The translations under genes and the position numbers were made by a program. From assembly GCA_030596385.1 (NCBI GenBank), contig JAUVKD010000078.1:1-5716 (forward strand): 5,716 nt of DNA. Reading direction: 5' to 3'. This document shows positions 1 through 5,716 of this stretch, piece by piece; within the stretch, counting starts at the first letter, position 1; every line of letters starts with the position of its first letter. This DNA comes from Methanosarcinaceae archaeon. Its GTDB lineage: Archaea > Halobacteriota > Methanosarcinia > Methanosarcinales > Methanosarcinaceae. The notes below the pieces were generated by a model, which did not search any database, was not told the DNA's origin, and saw nothing but the letters and a program-made list of their open reading frames with translations.

Positions 1-1
1 C

Positions 2-1882
2 CAGTTCGATGAAACCCTGCGCCAGATCGAAGAGAGGGAATTTTATGATACCATCTGGAAGATCAGTGAAGAACTGTTAAATGAATCAATTCAGACTTAC
101 CAAAACAGTGATGCAGATGTAAAAGAAGCAGCAAGAAGAAATGTTGCATACTTTTCAGTCGGATTAAGTCTGCTTAAACCGGTTCCTGAACAGCTCTGCC
201 CAAAACAGGACGAATGGGAATGCGCAGATGCTTATTTTAGCAAAGATGATCTTGAGAAGTATAGTTTTGAGATTCCATCATATGTAACAGGTGATGTTGA
301 AAAAGAACTTAAATTAATAGATGAGCATACAGGATTTGTAGAATCACCAATTTTTATTTATTTTGAAGATTATTCCCAATATGTTCCAAGAGGGCATTAT
401 ACAAGGTCAGAAAAACTAAAGAACTATTTTAAAGCGTTTATGTGGTATGGAAGAATGAGCATGCTGCTTAAAGGCTCTGATGCAATAGCACCTGGAACAA
501 CTAATCCGTTTGATGAAAATGGTTTGATCTCAGTAGAAGACGCCAGTATCCAGACAACAAGTGCATGCCTGATAGCATCCGAATTCGATGAAGATCAATC
601 ACTACTGGATAAATGGGACCGGATATATTCAGTAACTGCCTTTTATGTTGGATTGTCTGATGATCTCGGACCTTATGAGTACATTGATGCATCAAACTCG
701 GTTTTTGGAGGGACATTTGAATCGGTTGATCTTAATGAAGAAAATATAGGAAAAATTAAAGCCCAAATGGCAGAGTACAGCTCACCGAAGATAAACGGCG
801 GGACAGGAAAATGTGGATCATCTGATCAGTGTCTGAATAATACCAAGGGATTCAGGCTGATGGGGCAAAGATTCATCCCTGACTCATACATGTTTACAAA
901 TCTTGTAAGTACATATACAGGTCTATATCAAGGCAACCAGACGCCTTTCACCCTTGTCCAAAGTGGCATGGGACCGGTAAGAGGATTTCCTCGCGGTCTG
1001 GATGTCATGGCATTGCTCGGGTCAGATCGATCGATGGAACTGCTGGACAGGATGGATGATTCCAATTACGAGTCCTATGACCGCCAGTACGATGAACTGA
1101 AAAAGGAATTTGATTCATTTGATGCTGCGGATTGGAACAAAAATCTGTACTGGTCCTGGTTATTCACGCTCAAACCCCTGCTGGACGATCATGGTGATGG
1201 GTATCCTACATTTATGCAAACAGATGCATGGAAGGATAAGGAATTAACCACCGCATTGGCTTCATGGACAGAACTTCGACATGATACGATCCTTTATGCT
1301 AAACAGAGCTATGGCATGGATACATGTATTGAACCCACTGAAGAAAAACCTGTTGTGGGTTATGTTGAACCTGTTCCTGAATTCTATAACAGGCTGCTGG
1401 CATTAACACAGATGACAAATAAAGGCTTAAGTGATCTGGATGTACTGGATGGATCAGCTAAATACAGACTGGGTAATCTTGAAGTGATACTTGGAAGACT
1501 TGTTGAGATATCATCTGATGAACTCGAAAATAAAGAGTTGAGTGAAGATGATTATGAGTTTATAAAGAATTTTGGTGATCGTTTGAGTGGTGTTATCTCA
1601 GATGTTGATGATAAAGCAAAAAAGACCACTATAATCGCTGATGTTCATACCGATGGTAATACGAACCATGTTCTGGAAGAAGGTGTGGGATATGTGGATC
1701 TGATCGTTGTAGCATACAAACTCCCTGATGGTAGGATACTGATGGGTTCAGGTCCGGTTATGAGTTATTATGAGTTTAAGCAACCTATGGACGATCGACT
1801 TACCGATGAAGCCTGGAGGGAGATGCTGGATGCGAATCCACCCCGGAGACCTGAATGGATGTCATATATCACTGAAGTTTAA
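2..1882 (+). CDS. DUF3160 family protein, 5'-truncated by the window edge
   Basis: The reading frame is open from base 2 to the TAA at 1880-1882, giving 626 residues with the true start upstream of the window. The ATG at 440 is an internal methionine, because the 146 codons before it hold conserved family sequence. DUF3160 hallmarks are visible: SPIFIYFEDYSQYVPRGHYT followed by YFKAFMWYGR (about residues 115-151), GTTNPFDENG near 165, KCGSSDQC, GFRLMGQRFIPDSYMF and GPVRGFPRGLDVMALLG in the middle, NLYWSWLFTLKPLL, GYVEPVPEFYNRLLALT, and a C-terminal block ADVHTDGN...EEGVGYVDLIVVAY...GSGPVMSYYEF...RRPEWM. The biochemical function of this family is not established. Many members carry an N-terminal signal or lipoprotein signal, which cannot be checked here, so an extracytoplasmic location is only an inference. 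No transmembrane segment is obvious in the visible part. The family call is strong; the function is unknown. Confidence 0.9.
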   Translation, partial: QFDETLRQIEEREFYDTIWKISEELLNESIQTYQNSDADVKEAARRNVAYFSVGLSLLKPVPEQLCPKQDEWECADAYFSKDDLEKYSFEIPSYVTGDVEKELKLIDEHTGFVESPIFIYFEDYSQYVPRGHYTRSEKLKNYFKAFMWYGRMSMLLKGSDAIAPGTTNPFDENGLISVEDASIQTTSACLIASEFDEDQSLLDKWDRIYSVTAFYVGLSDDLGPYEYIDASNSVFGGTFESVDLNEENIGKIKAQMAEYSSPKINGGTGKCGSSDQCLNNTKGFRLMGQRFIPDSYMFTNLVSTYTGLYQGNQTPFTLVQSGMGPVRGFPRGLDVMALLGSDRSMELLDRMDDSNYESYDRQYDELKKEFDSFDAADWNKNLYWSWLFTLKPLLDDHGDGYPTFMQTDAWKDKELTTALASWTELRHDTILYAKQSYGMDTCIEPTEEKPVVGYVEPVPEFYNRLLALTQMTNKGLSDLDVLDGSAKYRLGNLEVILGRLVEISSDELENKELSEDDYEFIKNFGDRLSGVISDVDDKAKKTTIIADVHTDGNTNHVLEEGVGYVDLIVVAYKLPDGRILMGSGPVMSYYEFKQPMDDRLTDEAWREMLDANPPRRPEWMSYITEV

Positions 1883-1904
1883 GATGAAGTTTGAGATGAA
1901 GTTT
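1873..1904 (+). repeat. Three-copy 12-base tandem repeat across the DUF3160 stop codon
   Basis: The octamer TGAAGTTT occurs at 1873-1880, 1885-1892 and 1897-1904, exactly 12 bases apart. The first copy encodes the last residues (EV) and the first base of the TAA stop. Because the period is a multiple of three, the copies stay in frame and read EV-stop, DEV-stop, DEV, giving a second in-frame stop (TGA) 12 bases after the first. It looks like slippage or local duplication at the gene end. No function is implied. Confidence 0.75.
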
Positions 1905-2061
1905 ATTCCAAGATACTATATCGGCTCCGTTTATAAAGTGCGGGCATCAGGCAGATGCAATTACCAAAAGCCAGTACAGGAGTCTGTGTATAATTAACGA
2001 TGTATGGAACGATGAAATAAAGGAGTGGGCAAAAGATACTTGACGTCGAGCTTGATAGTCC

Positions 2062-2071
2062 AAAATATAAG
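2062..2071 (+). promoter_or_regulatory. Putative archaeal TATA box for tiaS
   Basis: AAAATATAAG resembles an archaeal TATA element. With the usual spacing of about 26 bases from TATA centre to transcription start, the RNA would begin near 2093 and carry a leader of about 88 bases before the ATG at 2181. The assignment rests on base composition and position only; no purine-rich BRE stands out, as the bases ahead are GTCC. Confidence 0.35.
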
Positions 2072-2108
2072 AAGGTTAAACATTAAACATCTTAATCAAA
2101 GTTTTTGA

Positions 2109-2123
2109 ACCTGATGATCAGGT
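2109..2123 (+). promoter_or_regulatory. 15-base palindrome in the tiaS leader (possible operator or RNA hairpin)
   Basis: ACCTGAT-G-ATCAGGT is a perfect inverted repeat around one central base. As DNA it could be a dimeric regulator site. As RNA it would form a 6-base-pair stem (ACCUGA/UCAGGU) with a UGA triloop. It lies downstream of the predicted transcription start and about 58 bases ahead of the tiaS ATG. The right arm TCAGGT recurs at 2162-2167, over the presumed ribosome binding site. Confidence 0.4.
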
Positions 2124-2163
2124 AAATCTCGTATTACCACGTTAAAAAAATGAGAATGTATTC

Positions 2164-2169
2164 AGGTGA
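2164..2169 (+). promoter_or_regulatory. Ribosome binding site that decides the tiaS start
   Basis: AGGTGA matches the part of the archaeal Shine-Dalgarno consensus complementary to the 3' end of 16S rRNA. It lies 11 bases ahead of the ATG at 2181, slightly long spacing. It contains the GTG at 2166, so that GTG is more likely part of the binding site than the start codon. Confidence 0.5.
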
Positions 2170-2180
2170 ATCAGGGAAAC

Positions 2181-3464
2181 ATGATAATCGGCATTGATGA
2201 CACGGATTCAAAGAACGGGATGTGCACCACATATCTCTGTGCTGTACTTCTGGACGAACTACAGGCATATGGGACAATAACAGGTCTTCCCCTGTTGATG
2301 CGTTTGAATCCCACAATTCCATACAAAACACGCGGTAATGCTTCTATTGCTATAAATATCAACACCGACCAGCCGCAAAAGGTGATTGATCATGTTATCT
2401 CAAGGATCGAATCACTGGCACAGATGAATAGTGAAACCACAAATCCCGGGGTTGTATTCGTCCCTGATAACGATCAGAAACGCACAAGATCTGCACTTTA
2501 TGAGTACTTCAGGCTTGCGGTTACAGATGTCCTGTCAATTGACAGCGCAAAGAAGATGGTGTTTGATCTTGATTTACCTTCAAAGAGTTTCAAGAACGGA
2601 CGCGGTCTGATTGGTGCACTTGCTGCGTGCGGGGCACTGCTGAACAGTAATTGGGATCATACATATGAATACATAGCATATCGTAAACAGAATGTTTGGG
2701 GAACCCTTCGTTTAATTGACAAAACAAGTATTCACAAAGCCGACATGGAAACATATCCTCATACCTGGGATACGGTTGATCGTGCAAATGACCTTGTAGT
2801 GTGTGTGCCTCATTCCCCGGATCCTGTACTTTTCGGGATTCGCGGGAGAAGTGTGGAAGATGTGACACACGCTGCCGGTTTGATTGAATCCGAACCAATT
2901 GAGTACTCTGTTGTTTACAAAACCAATCAGGGAACGGACATGCATCTGATCCATGTCATAAATATTTCTGACATCAAGGAGATGCATTCGTATATTATTG
3001 AAGGCACGGTTTCCAGAACCCCTGTAACGATCCGGGGCGGGCATGTCATTTTTTCAATATACGATGTTAAAGGAGACGAAATTGATTGTGCTGCATACGA
3101 ACCTACAAAGGACTTCAGGATACTGGTGCGGAAATTAATTGTGGGCGATAGGATTGTTGTGTATGGAAGTGTGAGCACAAACACACTGAATATCGAAAAG
3201 ATACAGATAAAATATCTTGCAGCAAAAACTGAAACACAAAATCCTGTTTGTCCTTTATGTAAAAAACGAATGAAATCCGCAGGATCGGGGCAAGGATACA
3301 GATGTAAAAAATGTAGAACAACAGCAGATTCTACAGTTTCTATAAAGGTAGACCGGGGTTTTAATATCGGTCTGTACGAAGTACCGCCATCAGCAAGAAG
3401 ACATCTGGCAAAGCCGCTTGTGAGGGTCGATATGCAGGATTGTGACATATTTTCAAGCAGGTGA
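2181..3464 (+). CDS. tiaS: tRNA(Ile2) 2-agmatinylcytidine synthetase TiaS
   Basis: TiaS uses ATP and agmatine to convert the wobble cytidine C34 of tRNA-Ile(CAU) into agmatidine, so that the tRNA reads AUA rather than AUG. It is an essential archaeal enzyme acting in the cytoplasm. The protein starts with the family signature MIIGIDDTDS followed by GMCTTYL, and then RLNPTIPYKTRGNA (residues 41-54), which belong to the N-terminal kinase-like catalytic region. The segment FKNGRGLIGALAACGA (137-152) belongs to the ferredoxin-like domain. An OB-fold is expected at about 270-345. A zinc ribbon uses C357, C360, C375 and C378, and the end carries YEVPPSARRHLAKPLVR (399-415). The length of 427 residues is normal for the family and no key motif is missing. 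I chose the ATG at 2181 because homologues begin at MIIGIDD; the in-frame GTG at 2166 would add five residues. Its 3' end converges on nadE. Confidence 0.95.
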   Translation: MIIGIDDTDSKNGMCTTYLCAVLLDELQAYGTITGLPLLMRLNPTIPYKTRGNASIAININTDQPQKVIDHVISRIESLAQMNSETTNPGVVFVPDNDQKRTRSALYEYFRLAVTDVLSIDSAKKMVFDLDLPSKSFKNGRGLIGALAACGALLNSNWDHTYEYIAYRKQNVWGTLRLIDKTSIHKADMETYPHTWDTVDRANDLVVCVPHSPDPVLFGIRGRSVEDVTHAAGLIESEPIEYSVVYKTNQGTDMHLIHVINISDIKEMHSYIIEGTVSRTPVTIRGGHVIFSIYDVKGDEIDCAAYEPTKDFRILVRKLIVGDRIVVYGSVSTNTLNIEKIQIKYLAAKTETQNPVCPLCKKRMKSAGSGQGYRCKKCRTTADSTVSIKVDRGFNIGLYEVPPSARRHLAKPLVRVDMQDCDIFSSR

Positions 3465-3496
3465 ACTGCTACAAAATTCCTGCTATAGCATGAATG
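3465..3496. other. Convergent junction between tiaS and nadE
   Basis: Only 32 bases separate the two stop codons. They include the perfect 10-base palindrome TGCTATAGCA at 3481-3490. There is no clear oligo-T run on either strand, so transcription of the two genes probably overlaps at the 3' ends. The palindrome may be a weak shared stop signal, but this is inference. Confidence 0.35.
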
Positions 3497-4336
3497 TTAT
3501 CCCATACACATATCATCAAGAACCGCGATTGGCGGAGCCTGGCTTTTGTGAATATTCGCATTTATGCGCTTTGTGATCGAATCCATCTGCTCGTCTGAAA
3601 TACTAAGAATTTCCTGTATATATTCGGGGGTTTTATCACTTTGCAACATCACAAGCAGTTTGTCCAACACTACATACGATATCCCCAGTTCTTCTTCGTC
3701 TGTCTGCCCGACCCAGAGACCGGCAGATGGTGATTTTGTTATTATTCCTTCAGGAACCCCTACCATGCGTGAAAGTTCCATAACATCGGTCTTGTACAAA
3801 TCACCTATAGGCTCAATGTCAACACCGCCATCTCCGTATTTTGTATAATATCCGAGCATGATTTCAGTTTTATTGCCAGTCCCGATTACCATACGGTTGG
3901 ACATGTTGGCATAATAATATAAAATTGACATGCGGATGCGTGCTTTTAGGTTTCCATTTGTGAGAGGGGTAGGGGTCGAAGTAAGTACGGGAGTAGGAAT
4001 ACCACTACAACTACCACTACCACTACAATTTTCATTTTGTGATATCGAACACATAAACGATGACATTATTCCTGATATATCGATGGTCTTAAAATCAATA
4101 TTGAGTCTACCTGCAACATCGGTGGCATCCAGTACATCCCTGGCTGGTGTTATGTTTCGTTCCGGAAGATGTATCCCGAGTACGTTTTTATGCCCGAGTG
4201 CCTCAACTGCCAGATAGGCTGTTAGTGCCGAATCAATGCCCCCGCTCAATCCTAAAACCACACCATCCAAACTGGCTTGCTCTATATTTGTACGAATGAA
4301 ATCAAGGATTGTTTCTTTTGCTTTTTTAATATCCAT
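3497..4336 (-). CDS. nadE: NH3-dependent NAD+ synthetase
   Basis: NadE carries out the last step of NAD+ synthesis: it adenylates deamido-NAD+ with ATP and amidates it with ammonia. The 279-residue protein has the PP-loop ATP-binding motif SGGIDS at 31-36, GNLKAR at 128-133, GTGNKTE at 152-158, KYGDGGVDIEPIGDLYKT at 166-183 and SAGLWVGQTDEEELG at 204-218, all family hallmarks. There is no N-terminal glutaminase domain, so free ammonia is the expected nitrogen donor. The odd part is residues about 100-125, a low-complexity Ser/Gly/Cys then Pro/Thr segment between the first half and GNLKAR, longer than the short linker usually found there. The ATG at 4334-4336 sits at the usual distance from SGGIDS. 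No clear ribosome binding site precedes it, and a TATA-like element 27 bases upstream suggests a leaderless transcript. The neighbour upstream on the same strand is an ADP-ribosylglycohydrolase gene. Confidence 0.95.
   Translation of the reverse strand: MDIKKAKETILDFIRTNIEQASLDGVVLGLSGGIDSALTAYLAVEALGHKNVLGIHLPERNITPARDVLDATDVAGRLNIDFKTIDISGIMSSFMCSISQNENCSGSGSCSGIPTPVLTSTPTPLTNGNLKARIRMSILYYYANMSNRMVIGTGNKTEIMLGYYTKYGDGGVDIEPIGDLYKTDVMELSRMVGVPEGIITKSPSAGLWVGQTDEEELGISYVVLDKLLVMLQSDKTPEYIQEILSISDEQMDSITKRINANIHKSQAPPIAVLDDMCMG
3962..4039 (-). repeat. Low-complexity insertion with TAGTGG-type short repeats inside nadE
   Basis: On the plus strand, CCACTAC-like units recur between about 4001 and 4027. 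On the coding strand these read as TAGTGG/TAGTTG units encoding a Cys/Ser/Gly run (CSGSGSCSG). Next comes a Pro/Thr run (PTPVLTSTPTPLT). The reading frame stays open, so the gene appears intact. The segment probably forms a flexible surface loop; this is inferred from composition. Confidence 0.6.
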
Positions 4337-4357
4337 GCTTTAATAAAGGATAGTTCC

Positions 4358-4368
4358 GGATAAAAATC
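4358..4368 (-). promoter_or_regulatory. Putative TATA element for nadE
   Basis: The minus strand reads GATTTTTATCC, with the T-rich core centred about 27 bases before the A of the nadE ATG. That is the usual distance from an archaeal TATA box to the transcription start, so RNA would begin at or very near the ATG. This fits the absence of a ribosome binding site. The match to the TATA consensus is only moderate. Confidence 0.35.
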
Positions 4369-4487
4369 TGTTCAAAATAATGTGTTGATCCTAATTACCA
4401 TATACCACAATCCTGCTGCGTTTGGGTGTGCTGTCACAATTTTTGACCTGAGCCTCCGACAAAATATGTATTATGTCTTCAACTTGA

Positions 4488-4513
4488 CATAGGAGCATAA
4501 AGGCATAGGAGCA
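4488..4513. repeat. Direct repeat of a 10-mer, period 16
   Basis: CATAGGAGCA occurs at 4488-4497 and again at 4504-4513, separated by six bases. It lies about 150-180 bases upstream of the nadE start. Two evenly spaced copies can mark a regulator site but may equally be a local duplication. Confidence 0.5.
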
Positions 4514-4592
4514 CATGAACCAATTATACTCAGGGTCGATTTGTTTTTTATTTGGAGTCAAGATTAACATAAAACCAATAAAATTCATTAAC

Positions 4593-4619
4593 CGAACACC
4601 AATGGATCAAAACTGTTCG
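4593..4619 (-). terminator. Possible 3' hairpin after the ADP-ribosylglycohydrolase gene
   Basis: Two bases after the stop codon the minus strand carries CGAACA, a 15-base loop and TGTTCG, a 6-base-pair stem. Further downstream come T-rich stretches (AATTTTATTGGTTTTATG). Archaeal termination relies mainly on T-rich tracts, so the T-rich stretch may matter more than the weak stem. Confidence 0.3.
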
Positions 4620-4621
4620 TT

Positions 4622-5542
4622 TCAACTCAATTCGTAAAGCTGCTGGCCAAATCCTTCGATTAGATCCTTCATAGCGAGTTTTGATCTCCATTCTTTCGGT
4701 ATACCATTTTCACCATAGTAAGCACCTGCCAATTGCCCGTATATCGCACCTGTGGTATCGGCATCGTCACCAAGATTAACAGCCATTAAACATCCTTCTT
4801 TAAACGAATCGCTGTTGTGAAATGCCCATAAGGCAGCTTCAAGGGCTCTTACGATATGACCGGTGCCTTTGATCTCGGGCGGTTTAAGGATTTTGAACGA
4901 CCCTCTGGCAATCTCATCGATCTCAGGTGTTAGTGGGTGTTTTTTCCAGTATTCCTCAATAGGACTGTATCTTTGTGATAGCAGTTCTTCTTTTTTATGA
5001 CCTGTAACAGCGCCTGCTATGAGACCGCCATAGTAGCGGCAGGCATCCACACATGCAATATTTCCGTGAGTTGTGCGTGAACTATTTCCAGACATTTCTA
5101 TGGTTTTTTCCGGTTCATTTGCGAAGAAAAGTGGGACCGGTGCCAATCGCATAAGGGATCCATTGCTGGCTGACATGGGGTGTTTGGGACCGCAGTACGG
5201 TTCATGGGTTTTTTCAAATTTCAATAATGCTTCCTCTGTTGTGTGCCCTATACTGAAGCTAGTGCCTGTACTACTCATGTAACCTTCCTGATACCATTTG
5301 AGATATCTCTCAAGTTGATCAACCGGATCGAAAACCTGGCGTTGAATCAAACTGTCTGCGAGACACAATGCCAGTGAAGTATCATCTGTCCATTGGCCGG
5401 GTTTAAGGTTAAAAGCGCCGCCACCGATCATATCATTAAGTGGGGGGAATGTGCCTGGTGAATTAAATTCCAAAGTGGTTCCAAGGGCATCTCCGGTTGC
5501 TAAGCCGAGGAGAGAGCCACGATAGCGGGTGATTTGTTTCAT
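4622..5542 (-). CDS. ADP-ribosylglycohydrolase (ARH/DraG family)
   Basis: This family removes ADP-ribose from proteins or other ADP-ribosylated molecules with a binuclear Mg2+ centre. The 306-residue protein is complete and of normal length. It has [14 protein letters not shown] at 8-21, the metal-binding [15 protein letters not shown] at 51-65 with T52-D53-D54, NGSLMRLAP at 127-135, SSRTTHG at 154-160, and the second metal-binding block [20 protein letters not shown] at 258-277. All expected metal ligands appear present, so it should be active. No signal peptide or membrane segment is seen, implying a cytoplasmic enzyme. In some bacteria DraG reactivates nitrogenase reductase, but no nitrogenase or ADP-ribosyltransferase gene is in this window, so the substrate is unknown and draG is not assigned. 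The start ATG at 5540-5542 places the first motif at the usual distance from the N terminus. nadE lies downstream on the same strand after a 285-base gap. Confidence 0.93.
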   Translation of the reverse strand: MKQITRYRGSLLGLATGDALGTTLEFNSPGTFPPLNDMIGGGAFNLKPGQWTDDTSLALCLADSLIQRQVFDPVDQLERYLKWYQEGYMSSTGTSFSIGHTTEEALLKFEKTHEPYCGPKHPMSASNGSLMRLAPVPLFFANEPEKTIEMSGNSSRTTHGNIACVDACRYYGGLIAGAVTGHKKEELLSQRYSPIEEYWKKHPLTPEIDEIARGSFKILKPPEIKGTGHIVRALEAALWAFHNSDSFKEGCLMAVNLGDDADTTGAIYGQLAGAYYGENGIPKEWRSKLAMKDLIEGFGQQLYELS

Positions 5543-5716
5543 AATTAGATTCCTTACTGCATGCTTATATCATCAATATCTTTTTTCCATGCGTTCTACG
5601 CGACATACACGCCTATGATCAAGTTGATATAATTAACAAGCCCCAATAACCAGTACCACAGATCGATACTGATGTTTCCCAACCCATGTTTTTGAAGCAG
5701 ATCTCATCCATTTTTC
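5543..5716. other. Non-coding right edge with a short hydrophobic frame
   Basis: No normal gene is seen in these 174 bases. On the minus strand a short frame opens after a TGA and ends at the TAG at 5596-5598. From a possible TTG at 5682 it would encode 28 residues, including DLWYWLLGLVNYINLIIGVY, a membrane-like segment. There is no ATG or ribosome binding site, so it could be a tiny membrane peptide, a remnant of a membrane protein gene, or chance. Confidence 0.3.
5564..5570 (-). promoter_or_regulatory. Putative TATA element for the ADP-ribosylglycohydrolase gene
   Basis: ATATAAG on the minus strand is centred 25 bases before the start codon, implying transcription begins at or within a few bases of the ATG. 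A weak AAGGA at 5551-5555, 8 bases before the ATG, would be an alternative ribosome binding site if the RNA starts further upstream; the two readings exclude each other. Confidence 0.35.

Larger units (their letters stand above)
1883..2165. other. Non-coding gap between the DUF3160 gene and tiaS
   Basis: This stretch of 283 bases holds the end of a tandem repeat, a putative promoter near 2062-2071 and a palindrome at 2109-2123. A forward frame overlapping the end of the DUF3160 gene (1770-1997) and other short frames are open, but none has a ribosome binding site plus a recognisable product. A frame ending at the TGA near 2041-2043 reads NDEIKEWAKDT, which looks protein-like but starts right after a stop codon and has no ATG. 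It may be a relic or chance. No tRNA or box C/D RNA could be made out. Confidence 0.6.
4337..4621. other. Non-coding gap between nadE and the ADP-ribosylglycohydrolase gene
   Basis: This stretch of 285 bases contains the nadE promoter candidate, a short direct repeat (4488-4513) and a hairpin just after the upstream gene (4593-4619). A 65-codon minus-strand frame at 4391-4588 is open, but it has no ribosome binding site, no recognisable motif and overlaps these elements, so I do not call it a gene. Nothing else is evident. Confidence 0.5.

Noticed and set aside
1770..1997. 75-codon plus-strand frame overlapping the DUF3160 gene end
   Set aside because: Most of it is an alternative frame of conserved DUF3160 coding sequence, and the repetitive KFEMKF part comes from the 12-base tandem repeat.
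2110..2122. Box C/D guide RNA suggested by TGATGA and CTGA in the tiaS leader
   Set aside because: The boxes overlap each other in the palindrome, and no second C'/D' pair with guide spacing is present.
2166..2180. GTG at 2166 as the tiaS start
   Set aside because: It sits inside the AGGTGA ribosome binding site and adds five residues ahead of the conserved MIIGIDD start; the ATG at 2181 fits better.
2927..3448. 173-codon minus-strand frame opposite tiaS
   Set aside because: It lies entirely within tiaS, whose sense translation carries all family motifs; the antisense product has no recognisable features.
3962..3998. G-rich plus-strand stretch (GGGGTAGGGG...CGGGAGTAGG) as a possible G-quadruplex
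   Set aside because: Only three runs of three or more G are present with a long loop; the fourth run has two G. The bias is explained by the Pro/Thr codons on the other strand.
3930..4217. Plus-strand frame opposite nadE
   Set aside because: It is the antisense shadow of nadE, kept open by the low-complexity insert.
4391..4588. 65-codon minus-strand frame between nadE and the ADP-ribosylglycohydrolase gene
   Set aside because: There is no ribosome binding site and no recognised motif, and it covers a direct repeat and the region after a probable terminator. It is more likely a chance frame, although a small unknown gene cannot be excluded.

Overview
The window looks like a chromosomal segment of a euryarchaeon. 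The main evidence is a full-length tiaS, the archaeal enzyme that agmatinylates the tRNA-Ile(CAU) wobble cytidine; bacteria use TilS instead. The AGGTGA-type ribosome binding site and TATA-like elements 25-28 bases ahead of two start codons agree with this. The moderately AT-rich coding and the pairing of a DUF3160 protein with archaeal housekeeping genes suggest a methanogen or methanotroph relative (Methanosarcinales-like), but that lineage is inferred and cannot be fixed from this sequence alone.

Layout, left to right. Positions 2-1882 (+) hold the C-terminal 626 residues of a DUF3160 protein whose start lies outside the window. Positions 1883-2165 are non-coding, with a 12-base tandem repeat over the stop codon, a probable tiaS promoter and a small palindrome whose right arm is repeated at the tiaS ribosome binding site. 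tiaS follows (2181-3464, +) and converges on nadE (3497-4336, -), the NH3-dependent NAD+ synthetase, with only 32 bases between the stop codons. A 285-base gap with no convincing gene separates nadE from an ADP-ribosylglycohydrolase gene (4622-5542, -). The last 174 bases are non-coding apart from a short hydrophobic reading frame of doubtful status.

How the genes relate. nadE and the ADP-ribosylglycohydrolase lie on the same strand and both concern NAD+: one makes it, the other removes ADP-ribose groups derived from it. Each appears to have its own promoter, so they are neighbours rather than a proven operon. tiaS is a stand-alone translation gene, and the DUF3160 protein has no known link to the others.

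I see no mobile element, CRISPR array, tRNA, rRNA or defence system, and no strong sign of a new multi-gene system. The points most worth checking are the possible RNA pairing switch in the tiaS leader, the low-complexity insertion inside NadE, and the possible leaderless starts of the two minus-strand genes.
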